Under the pieces are notes generated by a model that saw only the letters and a list, made by a program, of their open reading frames with translations, was not told where the DNA came from and searched no databases. Made by a program: the position numbers and the translations under genes. A stretch of 35,717 nt of DNA, taken from Parablautia muri (lineage in GTDB: Bacteria; Bacillota; Clostridia; Lachnospirales; Lachnospiraceae). Location of the stretch: NCBI RefSeq assembly GCF_009917485.1, contig NZ_QZDT01000037.1:1-35717 (forward strand). Reading direction: 5' to 3'. Each line of letters opens with the position of its first letter. Within the stretch, counting starts at the first letter, position 1. Shown piece by piece: positions 1-7,923 of this stretch.

Positions 1-97
1 TTCTCTTTCTCTATGCTGATGTCATTATATCGGTTAATTCTGTGACAATCAATCAGATTTATTTGAAGCCAGAATAAATGGGCGGCAACACCATAGC

Positions 98-928
98 CTA
101 TGGAACAAATACCACGTGCTCCAAAAGCCAACTGGCCACGCCGTCATGCTCATTATCGGCAATGATTCCGGTAGCCACTGCTTTTAATTCCTCCACCGCA
201 TTTTCCACTGCATAAGCCTCATCCGATATTTCAAACATTGGAATGTCATTTATGGCATCTCCAAAAGAAATTACCTTGGTACAGCCCCACATTTTTTTCA
301 GCTTCGCTATAGCATTTGCCTTGGTTGCACGGGCCGGCATAATCTCGCACCAATATTCCGGCCTGTACAATTCCTGCTGAATGGTACAGCGATATCTGCC
401 GCTGTTTGAAAAGAAATCATAAACCGGCTGCAACTCTTCCTTCTCCCCAATGCAGGTAAAGTAAAACATATCTCCCTGATATAGCTTTTCTCCCTCTGCC
501 ATGGGGTTAAGCCGCCTGTCCCCTTTTCTCATACTAAGATATCGCCTCATGCCGTCATTTTCCTTTTCGGTTATCCAGGATACCTTTTCAACACCATTTA
601 TATAAGCGTAAATCAAAGGGCTGATATTATATTTTTCAAGGACTCCTTTTACTTCGTTCATTTCCTCTGCGGTAAATCTCTCCTGCGAAAGTATTTCTCC
701 CGTATCCGGCTGAAAAATAAAGGCGCCATTATATGCAATCACAGGAATCTTTGTAGACAACCCTTTGGTAACTACACTGGCAGATACCAACGACCTTGCC
801 GTGGCATAGGTGAACATCATTCCTTTTTCTGTTAATGCATTGATGATTTTTATACTCCTGGGATTGATCCGGTCACTTCTGTTTAGCAGCGTTCCATCTA
901 AATCTGTTACATACAACGTTTTTTCCAT
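98..928 (-). CDS. Cof-type HAD-superfamily phosphatase
   Basis: A cytoplasmic sugar-phosphate or nucleotide phosphatase of the Cof/YkrA branch of the HAD superfamily; the true substrate cannot be read from sequence. The N-terminus has the nucleophile motif DLDGT (Asp9 and Asp11), and the C-terminal SFGDAINDIPMF matches the GDxxND metal-binding motif. Between them lies a type IIB cap. Length, 276 residues, is normal for the family. The open frame extends further upstream, but the ATG at 928 is preceded by GGAGG at good spacing, so I start there; an ATG nine bases earlier overlaps that ribosome site. It lies 85 bases downstream of the MFS gene on the same strand and may be co-transcribed. Confidence 0.9.
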   Translation of the reverse strand: MEKTLYVTDLDGTLLNRSDRINPRSIKIINALTEKGMMFTYATARSLVSASVVTKGLSTKIPVIAYNGAFIFQPDTGEILSQERFTAEEMNEVKGVLEKYNISPLIYAYINGVEKVSWITEKENDGMRRYLSMRKGDRRLNPMAEGEKLYQGDMFYFTCIGEKEELQPVYDFFSNSGRYRCTIQQELYRPEYWCEIMPARATKANAIAKLKKMWGCTKVISFGDAINDIPMFEISDEAYAVENAVEELKAVATGIIADNEHDGVASWLLEHVVFVP

Positions 929-1013
929 TTTTTCCTCCATTCCGAAACGCATCCTTATATTAAAAGGACAGAAGGCCAGAGGCCCTCTGTCACTTTCCAT
1001 TTCCTTGCTCCAA

Positions 1014-2300
1014 TTAATCCGTATATTTATATTTTCGCAAAACCCGTCCAAAGCCCAGGCATATTACGGTTCCAATGACTCCCAGAAGAAACATCATCAT
1101 AGCGGCTCCGGAACCCTTTCCGTTTCCAAAGAGTATGGTAAGCAGCCCCTTTGCAAAGTCCGATGCCATAACAGGCTCGCAAATCTTATCCACCATAAAA
1201 CCGCCCATAAACATCCCAAACGGAATTGTAAAAAACTGTAAAGTATTTCTGCAGGAATATACCCTCCCCTGCATCTTAACGGGAATCGTTGCCCGCAGGA
1301 TAACGTCAAGGTTCGCACTCATAATGGGAACCGGCAGCCACCCGATTATCTGTCCTAAACACCATAGAGCAGGTGTCCTTCCGAATGCCAGCAGATAATT
1401 TTCCGTGCCAAGGGAAATCAACATGGTAAGATATATGACGCGGATACGATTCTGAGGCTTAGGCAGCAATGTTACAATAAAGCTTCCCGTCAGCATTGCA
1501 ATCCCTGCACAGGATGTAACAAGCCCCAGCACTTTTTCTCCGCCATTTTCTTTTGGCAGTATAAGCGCCGGCAAAACAGCATCAAATGCGGAGGCCACAA
1601 AATTTACCCCTGCAAGAAAAAGAATCAGCGTTAAAATCAACTCATGTTCCTTCAAATATTTAAGGCCGCTTTTTACTGACTCTGACAAAGACCCTTTGCC
1701 CTCCACATCCTCATTGGAAATGTCAGGGAGCGTCACGCCAAACAATAATGCCATAAAGGCAATCACAAACGTGGTCAAATCCGCGCAAATCACGATTTCC
1801 ATTCCGCCGAATGCAAACAAAGCCGTAGCCAAAACCGGATTCAAAATGGTAATAAGCGAGTTTGAAAAGGACCTCATACCGCTTGTTTTCTGGTAATACT
1901 TCTTTGGTGTAATCATGGTCATTGCCACATCACTGGCCGGCTGCTGCATGGTATTCATCAAGCCGTTTATGATATTTAAAACATAAATATGTACCGGCTT
2001 TAATAAATCCGTTTTCAACAAAACCAGAACCATAATCGTACAGCAGGCTGCAAACGTATCGCACACCAGCATAACCTTTTTCTTATTCCACTTATCGCTC
2101 AGCGCGCCTGCAAAAATACTCATCAGCACATAGGGGGCATAAGAGCATATGGATAAAAGCGCTGTCTGCAATGCGGAACCTGTTTTCTCATAAATCCACA
2201 GGGTTAGTGCAAAGCTTGTCATTGCACTTCCTAACTGGGACAGGCTTTGTGTACTCCACAAAATCATAAATGTCTTTAAATCTTTTATTAAGTTTTTCAT
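1014..2300 (-). CDS. MFS transporter, macrolide-efflux (DHA3/Mef) type
   Basis: A 428-residue membrane protein of the major facilitator superfamily, resembling the MefA/NreB-like drug:H+ antiporter 3 group. About twelve hydrophobic segments are visible, in two halves split by a charged loop near residue 195 (DISNEDVEGKGSLSES). The loop after the second segment reads GALSDKWNKKKVM, the MFS signature between helices 2 and 3. The N-terminal LWSTQSLSQLGSAMTSFAL is typical of the Mef group. Substrate is unknown; such proteins are often annotated as macrolide exporters on weak evidence. AGGAG lies 11 bases ahead of the ATG. The HAD phosphatase gene follows on the same strand. Confidence 0.85.
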   Translation of the reverse strand: MKNLIKDLKTFMILWSTQSLSQLGSAMTSFALTLWIYEKTGSALQTALLSICSYAPYVLMSIFAGALSDKWNKKKVMLVCDTFAACCTIMVLVLLKTDLLKPVHIYVLNIINGLMNTMQQPASDVAMTMITPKKYYQKTSGMRSFSNSLITILNPVLATALFAFGGMEIVICADLTTFVIAFMALLFGVTLPDISNEDVEGKGSLSESVKSGLKYLKEHELILTLILFLAGVNFVASAFDAVLPALILPKENGGEKVLGLVTSCAGIAMLTGSFIVTLLPKPQNRIRVIYLTMLISLGTENYLLAFGRTPALWCLGQIIGWLPVPIMSANLDVILRATIPVKMQGRVYSCRNTLQFFTIPFGMFMGGFMVDKICEPVMASDFAKGLLTILFGNGKGSGAAMMMFLLGVIGTVICLGFGRVLRKYKYTD

Positions 2301-2643
2301 ATTCTACTTTGCTCCTTTGATTTTTTCGTCAACAGACAATTCTCCCTGTATATAAAAACCAAATGCAAAGCCTGAGGACTAAGTCATTTATATTTCTTGA
2401 CTTTTGCCTCCATGCATCGTCCTCAAACCCTGCATGGAGCTCCTGCAACGCATAGTACCATGTCAAACCTCTCTTTCATTTCATAGCTATCCATATTGAA
2501 AAGTATTTGTATCCTAACATATTCCTCCGGATATTTCTAGCACTTCTCGCAATTATTAACCTTTTGCCGTTGCCTTAGTTCTTTGGGAACCTACAAACAG
2601 GATATATCTTTGCTATCTGTTTCCTCCCTTTTAACTGGCTCTA
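2301..2643. other. Gene-free stretch with two hairpins
   Basis: No credible coding frame. Two dyads are visible. CTCCATGCA at 2408-2416 repeats inverted at 2431-2439 (9 bp, 14-base loop), upstream of the MFS gene, and could be an operator or leader hairpin. AAACAG-GATA at 2595-2604 pairs with TATCTGTTT at 2614-2622 (9 bp with one bulge), just past the exonuclease stop on the minus strand, where a weak terminator is possible although the following T-run is poor. Confidence 0.4.
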
Positions 2644-3480
2644 TCATTCTATTCCTTTTATAACTTCCTTTGTTTTTATTCCATCATAAAAATACGCTAA
2701 TTCCTCCTCCTCAAAGGGCAATGCCTCACAGGCTTCCAGTTTAATCAGCTGCCGGTTTTTCTTAAGTCTGTCCGTATTTCTTATAATGGATTCCCTTACG
2801 GAAGGCCACCTGATCTTTTCTGCACCAGCCAGAATATTTTCAAGACTGCCAAATTCATTCAACAGAGATGCTGCTGTTTTTGCTCCAACCTTTTCCGCCC
2901 CTTTTATGTTGTCCGCCCTATCTCCTACCAGCGACTTAAAATCCGCATACTGACCAGGGATGACCCCAAATCTTTCTTTCACATATGCCGGTGTACAAAT
3001 CACTGTTTTTTCGCCCCGGTACCTGAGCACAGATACCTTGTCTGTGATAAGCTGAAAAAAATCGCTGTCAAAGGATGCAATAACCACTTCCGTCTTTCCG
3101 CCAAGGGACAGTGCATAGCCGGCAATCAAATCATCCGCCTCTGTGTCTATTGTTTCCGTATATTTCATTTTCAGATAATCCAAAGCTTTATACACATCCG
3201 GCAATTGCGAAAAGGGGTTTTCTTCCTCCGGCACCATGCCGTAGTCAATTCTATTACCTTTATATTCTGGATTCAGCTCTTTCCTTTTGTTTTCATGTTC
3301 CCCGTCAAATACGACTGTCACATGCGTGGGACTGACCATCCGAATTATTTTCAGCATTGCGCCCACAAAGCCAAACGTTCCCTGGATGGCTTTCCCTTGC
3401 CCGTTTACGATTCTTGCGGGCATTCCAAAAAACATTTGGAACAACAAATTACTGCCGTCAATGACTAAAAACCTGTCCAC
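2644..3480 (-). CDS. Stand-alone 5'-3' exonuclease (FEN domain)
   Basis: A 278-residue flap-endonuclease/5'-3' exonuclease, like the N-terminal domain of DNA polymerase I but encoded alone (YpcP/ExoIX type). It would remove RNA primers or 5' flaps during replication and repair. Metal-binding acids are present in order: Asp8 (VIDGSN), Asp59 (VVFDGEH), Glu114/Asp116/Asp117 (TEADDL) and Asp138/Asp140 (SFDSDF). A helix-3-turn-helix DNA-binding region follows (LVGDRADNIKGAEKVGAKTA, Asp187 and Asp190). The start codon is GTG, chosen because GGAGG lies 8 bases upstream (in GAGGAGGAAAAGGG). Nothing looks truncated. Confidence 0.9.
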   Translation of the reverse strand: MDRFLVIDGSNLLFQMFFGMPARIVNGQGKAIQGTFGFVGAMLKIIRMVSPTHVTVVFDGEHENKRKELNPEYKGNRIDYGMVPEEENPFSQLPDVYKALDYLKMKYTETIDTEADDLIAGYALSLGGKTEVVIASFDSDFFQLITDKVSVLRYRGEKTVICTPAYVKERFGVIPGQYADFKSLVGDRADNIKGAEKVGAKTAASLLNEFGSLENILAGAEKIRWPSVRESIIRNTDRLKKNRQLIKLEACEALPFEEEELAYFYDGIKTKEVIKGIE

Positions 3481-4090
3481 CCCTTTTCCTCCTCGTCCGC
3501 AAATTATGCTTTATGATATCATATTCAATATATCCTTTGGCACTGCAAAATACAACAAAAGGTTTGAGCGTTCTGCCAATTAATCTTACATCATGTTTTT
3601 TCATTCCCCCTATTCCATCCTGCTGCCCGAAAATCTCATGTCGGCAAAATCCACATTTCTGTCGCTTACCATACCGGAGAAAAGGCCAAACAGCTTTTGC
3701 AGCTATTCGAAATCACCGGGTTCGTTTTCTTATCCTCAAATGTAAACGACCATTTCTGCACATGAACAGCGCTACCTAGGGGCATAGGATGATAAAGATA
3801 AAGCATATTGGGGATTGGAGTTGATTTAGGGGTAAAGATTAGAGTGGTAGAAATTTAAGGCAGCAAAGGGAGCGGCCAATATATACTGCTGATCAGGCCA
3901 AGCAGAACCTATGCACGCCAGCTACGCTTCCAGTCACCTGCCAGTTACTTCTGGCAACTGGCAGAATCCCCATATCATCCCAACACATAGCTAGATTAAT
4001 GGCAGGAGGCCTCTGACAGGCCCTGCTTAACTTATTGACATTGCCTCTAAGCAGTAACGCACTGGAAACTACCGGTCTTTTTCGTATCTG
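3481..4090. other. Gene-free stretch, possible decayed coding fragment and hairpins
   Basis: No intact gene. The plus frame 3568-3765 has a protein-like stretch (for example GKIHISVAYHTGEKAKQLLQ) ending in TGA, but it has no good start or ribosome site and the opposite strand is partly open too; I do not recognise it. Two hairpins lie nearer the desulfidase 3' end: CTGCCAGTT 3938-3946 with AACTGGCAG 3956-3964, and GCAG/GGCCT at 4002-4012 with AGGCC/CTGC at 4018-4026. Neither has a T-run, so I call neither a terminator with confidence. Confidence 0.35.
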
Positions 4091-5383
4091 TTATTTATTG
4101 TCTACTTCATTTTCCTGATCAATCATGAGCTTTAAAATGGTTACGTCTGTAGACTTCATCCCCACTCTGCCCACATATCCCATGTTCCGTATCGTATCTT
4201 CCACATCCTCCTGCACCAGCCCTTCCCCAGGTTTAAAACAGTGGTCCGCATTTTCCAAGGTATAAGCCATAATCGCTGCGTCCACGGAAGAAGCTATTTT
4301 AGCCGCGCAGGAGGATTTAGCCCCATCGCAGACCACGCCGCCCATATTGGCGATAGTGTTGGTGATGGTACGGGACACCGCCTCATAATCCCCACCATAC
4401 AGATAAGTGATGGCAGCGCCTGCTCCGCAGGCAGCGCTTACCGCACCACAGTAGGCGGACAGACTACCAATATACTTCTTTTGATGAATTGCCACCAGAT
4501 TGCTGACCACCAGCGCTCGGTACATTTTTTCCTTTGAAGCTTTCAATTCCTTAGCAAATTCAATCACCGGCAATGAACAGGTCATACCCTGATTTCCACT
4601 ACCGGAATTAATAACCACCGGCATAGCACATCCATTCATCCTGGCGTCCGACCCTGCTGCCGCCTTTGCCTTTGCCCGGACTTTGATATCATCCCCATAG
4701 GCAGCAAGCAGTGTTCTACCTACTTCCGCACCGTAATGATTTTTCAATCCCTCCTCCGAGATGGCTGTATTCATCTCTATCTGGCGCCCTATTACTTCCT
4801 CAATATCTTCCATCTTAACTTCCTGGGCAAAGGCCAGTATATCCTTCACATTTAAAAGTGCTCTTGCATCGTCCTTCTTTTCGCATGCATCTTCCTTTTG
4901 ACAGGAAAATAAAATCTCTCCGTCCCTTTCCACCTGCTCAATCCTGGTATGCTTTTCGGAAAGTGTCACCTTCACAAGGTGACCGTCTCCCCGCATCTCC
5001 ACACGGATATATAAGTTTTCAACTCCTTCCTCCAGATAGCAGGTACAAAAATGTTGTGCAAGAAGTTCCTTTGTTTTTTCCTGGTCCTCCTTCGTTGTTC
5101 CTTCAAGTACTTCCAGCTTTTTCTCCGGACAGCCGCCTACCGCCCCAAGTACAGCGGCTGCCTCTATCCCACGCATCCCTCCTGAATTAGGAACGGTCAC
5201 ACTCTTTACATTTTTGATAATATTCCCACTGCAATAAACATCCATATGCTCCGGCAGAGATCCAAAAACTTTTCTTGCTATCGCAGCCCCGTAGGCAAGG
5301 GCTATGGGCTCCGTACAGCCCAGCGCAGGAATCAGTTCCTCCTTTAATATATTCAAATAGCTCTGATAGACCCTTTCATCCAT
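4091..5383 (-). CDS. cyuA: L-cysteine desulfidase / UPF0597 (CyuA, YhaM type)
   Basis: A 430-residue member of the UPF0597 family, whose characterised members (CyuA/YhaM and archaeal L-cysteine desulfidase) split L-cysteine to pyruvate, ammonia and sulfide with an oxygen-sensitive iron-sulfur cluster. The N-terminal LGCTEPIALAYGAA (Cys23) is the family hallmark. Further conserved cysteines sit in AYCGAVSAACGAG and in VVCDGAKSSCAAK, and the glycine-rich INSGSGNQGM is also typical. L-serine dehydratase activity is a possible alternative. It is the last gene of the long minus-strand run that starts with the UroD-family gene. The ATG at 5383 follows AAGGAACAAAGGGGC. The gap to the aldo/keto reductase, 104 bases, holds a possible weak pseudoknot. 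Confidence 0.85.
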   Translation of the reverse strand: MDERVYQSYLNILKEELIPALGCTEPIALAYGAAIARKVFGSLPEHMDVYCSGNIIKNVKSVTVPNSGGMRGIEAAAVLGAVGGCPEKKLEVLEGTTKEDQEKTKELLAQHFCTCYLEEGVENLYIRVEMRGDGHLVKVTLSEKHTRIEQVERDGEILFSCQKEDACEKKDDARALLNVKDILAFAQEVKMEDIEEVIGRQIEMNTAISEEGLKNHYGAEVGRTLLAAYGDDIKVRAKAKAAAGSDARMNGCAMPVVINSGSGNQGMTCSLPVIEFAKELKASKEKMYRALVVSNLVAIHQKKYIGSLSAYCGAVSAACGAGAAITYLYGGDYEAVSRTITNTIANMGGVVCDGAKSSCAAKIASSVDAAIMAYTLENADHCFKPGEGLVQEDVEDTIRNMGYVGRVGMKSTDVTILKLMIDQENEVDNK

Positions 5384-5417
5384 GCCCCTTTGTTCCTTTC
5401 TCCATATAAATCCCCCA

Positions 5418-5456
5418 TGCTGCCAATTCCTGCAAATTTGGGCGTCAGCACAAATT
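5418..5456 (-). promoter_or_regulatory. Weak third candidate of the operon pseudoknot
   Basis: In the gap ahead of the desulfidase gene, TGCTG (5418-5422) can pair with CAGCA (5446-5450), and AATTTG (5435-5440) with CAAATT (5451-5456), in the crossed order of an H-type pseudoknot. The 12-base and 5-base linkers match the sizes in the copy at 6419-6474. The helices are only 5 and 6 bp, and the element is about 35 bases from the start codon, so this is tentative. Confidence 0.3.
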
Positions 5457-5487
5457 GGAGCACATCACAATATTACGATTGCTAAAC

Positions 5488-6405
5488 TTAAGGCAGCAAT
5501 TTCCCTGCCGAAAGGTACATCTCATACCACTCATCCCTGGTCAGGCATACATCCGAAGCCTTGCAGATGTCCTGCACACGCTTAGCGCTGGTGCTTCCCA
5601 CAATGGTCTGGATGTTGGCGGGATGACGCATGATCCATGCAACCGCAATGGCATTGGGCGTCACCTGATATTTTTTCGCCAGACGGTTCATCACCGCATT
5701 GAGCTCTGGGAATTTCTCATTTCCAATAAATACGCCTTCAAACATGCCATACTGGAATGGAGACCAAGCCTGAATCGTCATTTTTTTCAGCCGGCAATAC
5801 TCAATCACACTGCCATCCCGATTGCATCCCGCATCATTATGAATATTCACGTTTAGGCCGCCGTCAATTGTAGGACAGTGCGCAACGGAAAACTGAATCT
5901 GATTTACACATAAAGGCTCCTCTAAGCAGCTGTTTAACAGTTCCATCTGCATAGGATTATGATTGCTGACGCCAAAGCAGCGTACTTTTCCTGCTTTTTT
6001 CAAAGCAGAGAAGGCTTCCGCCACTTCCTCCGGCTCCATCAGAGCATCCGGACGGTGCAGAAGAAGAATATCAATATACTCTGTGTTAAGACGCTGCAGG
6101 CTTCCATCCACGGATTTCAGAATATGTTCTTTAGAAAAATCATAGCAAATACCGGGGCGAATCGCGCACTTGGTCTGAATCACCATCTGGCTGCGCAGTT
6201 TTGGTGTCAGTACCTTTCCAAACTCAGCCTCCGCTTCTCCTCCTGCATAGATATCCGCATGGTCAAAGAAATTGATTCCTGCCTCCATGGAAACATCTAT
6301 CAGCTCCCGGACGGTTTTGCTGTTCTCAAGTCCTGTAAGCCGCATACAGCCAAGGCCGATTGCGGAAGATGCCGGTACATTTTTGTTCATTTGTATCATC
6401 TTCAT
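5488..6405 (-). CDS. Aldo/keto reductase (YdhF-like)
   Basis: A 305-residue cytosolic NAD(P)H-dependent oxidoreductase of the aldo/keto reductase superfamily, closest in style to the YdhF group. The catalytic tetrad is in place: Asp48 and Tyr53 (FFDHADIYAGG), Lys79 (IQTKC) and His117 (LLLHRPD). The sequence FGVSNHNP and a C-terminal cofactor region with IVGSTSAKRV are also typical. Substrate is unknown. It lies between the M20 peptidase and the cysteine desulfidase in the same run. The ribosome site is a modest GGGG a few bases ahead of the ATG at 6405, and directly upstream of it sits a pseudoknot element (6419-6474). An ATG three codons in is an alternative start. Confidence 0.88.
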   Translation of the reverse strand: MKMIQMNKNVPASSAIGLGCMRLTGLENSKTVRELIDVSMEAGINFFDHADIYAGGEAEAEFGKVLTPKLRSQMVIQTKCAIRPGICYDFSKEHILKSVDGSLQRLNTEYIDILLLHRPDALMEPEEVAEAFSALKKAGKVRCFGVSNHNPMQMELLNSCLEEPLCVNQIQFSVAHCPTIDGGLNVNIHNDAGCNRDGSVIEYCRLKKMTIQAWSPFQYGMFEGVFIGNEKFPELNAVMNRLAKKYQVTPNAIAVAWIMRHPANIQTIVGSTSAKRVQDICKASDVCLTRDEWYEMYLSAGKLLP

Positions 6406-6418
6406 AGTTTACCCCATT

Positions 6419-6474
6419 TCTGCGCAGCTTTTTGTGTTTATCAGGTTTGCGAATGCTGCGCGGACACAAACCTG
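6419..6474 (-). promoter_or_regulatory. H-type RNA pseudoknot ahead of aldo/keto reductase (copy 1)
   Basis: Read as minus-strand RNA, CAGGTTTG (6474-6467) pairs with CAAACCTG (6449-6442), and GCGCAGC in the loop (6461-6455) pairs with GCTGCGC (6428-6422) downstream, giving crossed helices. The 3' strand ends about 13 bases before the ATG and just ahead of the ribosome site. A run of A (ACAAAAA) lies in the crossing loop, as in pseudoknots with a minor-groove triplex. The copy at 12737-12792 has the same layout with compensatory changes, which supports an RNA fold. Confidence 0.7.
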
Positions 6475-6487
6475 CAAATAGTTAACA

Positions 6488-7849
6488 TCAGTTTATAAAT
6501 TGCGGTCTTTCTCCAATCCAGCGGTCGATCTTACACAGCGCATTTACATAAATATGTATCGCCTCCAAAAGATTTTCTAAAACCTCTGTCTCATCGGCTC
6601 CATGGCAATTGCCATGGCCTTCCGGCAGCCTCAGGGCTGATAAGTCCCTGTCCATCCCTGTTCCAAAAGCCACCGCATTTGGAATATGACGGGCGTAGGT
6701 TCCGCCTCCCATCACATAGGGCTCGCCCTCTAATCCTGTCCGTTCCCGCCACGCGTCCATTAAAAGCTGTACAAAAGGATGCTCCTTTTCCATATAATAG
6801 GGCTTGCTGTCACTTAGATTTGCCACAATAAACCCGTATTTTAATGCCTCCTTTGTAAGCTTTGGCAGGAAGTCATCTACTGTCATGCTAACCGGATAAC
6901 GAATATCAAGCACTAGCCGGATTTTACCTTCCTCCAAAGAAAGTACACCTGCATTACAGGTTAATTTCCCTGAAATTTCATCCTCACAGCCAATCCCAAT
7001 CTTCTCCCCGTACCCGTTACTTCCCGCCTGATACAAAAAAGCCGCTGCTCTCTCCAGCTCTTTGGGCAGTGTATATTTTTTCATTTTTTCCGCCAAAGCA
7101 CCAATGGCATTTACTGTGCCTTCGGGAGATGCCGCATGTCCGCCAATTCCCTCTGCGCTGATATCTATTTTTTCTCCTCCTATAAGGAGCTGTACCCTGG
7201 CAAAATCCGGCACACTGTTGCAGACCACGCCGCCTTCCAGCTGGGAAATGCAGTCTATTTTTTCCTGTCCTTCCAGTGTAATCCGGCAGATACCTTTCTC
7301 CCCACAACATACCGGAAAGCCACAGTCCGCCACAAATGAGTAGGCAGGCTCTTTGTTATGGCGCAGATAATAATCCACGTCCCCCATTCCACATTCTTCC
7401 TGGCATCCAAAAATCTGTCTCACACGAATATTCTTTAAGAGCTTTTTTTCCTCACAATATTTCAGTGTGTAATACACAGCAATGGCAGGTCCTTTGTTGT
7501 CCTGTACGCCTCTTCCAATCAGACATCCGTCTTTCACCTCCATTGAAAAAGGACTATACAGCCAATCCCCACCGGCAGGAACCACATCCAAATGACTCCA
7601 AATCCCAATCTCCTCTTTTCCCTCTCCAATCAACACACTGCCGCAATAACCCTCATGGTCAAACAAAGCTATCTTATCCCGCACCGCATAAGAAAGCATC
7701 TTGTCAAGGACCTGCCGGCACTTATCTCCAAATGGCGCCGGCGGCTGTACGCTGTCACTTTCCGCAATACTTTCAATGGCCACCAGGCCCCCGATATCTT
7801 CAATTATTTTTTCCTTCTGACTTTCCAGCCAGCATTTCAAAGTTTCCAT
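6488..7849 (-). CDS. M20-family dipeptidase (Sapep/PepV type)
   Basis: A 453-residue zinc-dependent exopeptidase of family M20, of the Sapep/PepV kind that cleaves dipeptides or related N-acyl amino acids in the cytosol. Metal ligands and catalytic residues are recognisable: His86 and Asp88 (SHLDVVPAG), Asp117 (GRGVQDNKGP), Glu151-Glu152 (GCQEECGMG), Asp175 (VADCG), and a C-terminal His in LPEGHGNCHGADE. A lid domain (ISAEGIGGHAASPEGT) lies in the middle and GGGTYAR is typical of this group. The start follows AGGTGG. It sits between the YesN regulator and the aldo/keto reductase, 74 and 82 bases away, so it probably handles an imported peptide or amino-acid conjugate. Confidence 0.87.
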   Translation of the reverse strand: METLKCWLESQKEKIIEDIGGLVAIESIAESDSVQPPAPFGDKCRQVLDKMLSYAVRDKIALFDHEGYCGSVLIGEGKEEIGIWSHLDVVPAGGDWLYSPFSMEVKDGCLIGRGVQDNKGPAIAVYYTLKYCEEKKLLKNIRVRQIFGCQEECGMGDVDYYLRHNKEPAYSFVADCGFPVCCGEKGICRITLEGQEKIDCISQLEGGVVCNSVPDFARVQLLIGGEKIDISAEGIGGHAASPEGTVNAIGALAEKMKKYTLPKELERAAAFLYQAGSNGYGEKIGIGCEDEISGKLTCNAGVLSLEEGKIRLVLDIRYPVSMTVDDFLPKLTKEALKYGFIVANLSDSKPYYMEKEHPFVQLLMDAWRERTGLEGEPYVMGGGTYARHIPNAVAFGTGMDRDLSALRLPEGHGNCHGADETEVLENLLEAIHIYVNALCKIDRWIGERPQFIN

Positions 7850-7923
7850 TTCTTGCTGCCACCTGACCTTTCTTTGGTTCTGCCCTTTTTTATTGCTTTC
7901 ATGCCATAATCAAGCTGCTTCTA

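Noticed and set aside
1-97. Coding or RNA feature at the left edge
   Set aside because: No open frame or structure that I can support in these bases.
810-1398. Plus-strand open frames opposite the HAD and MFS genes
   Set aside because: They are antisense shadows: no ribosome sites, low-complexity translations, and the minus-strand genes have clear family motifs.
3938-4026. Hairpins past the desulfidase gene as Rho-independent terminators
   Set aside because: Stems are good, but no T-run follows on the minus strand.
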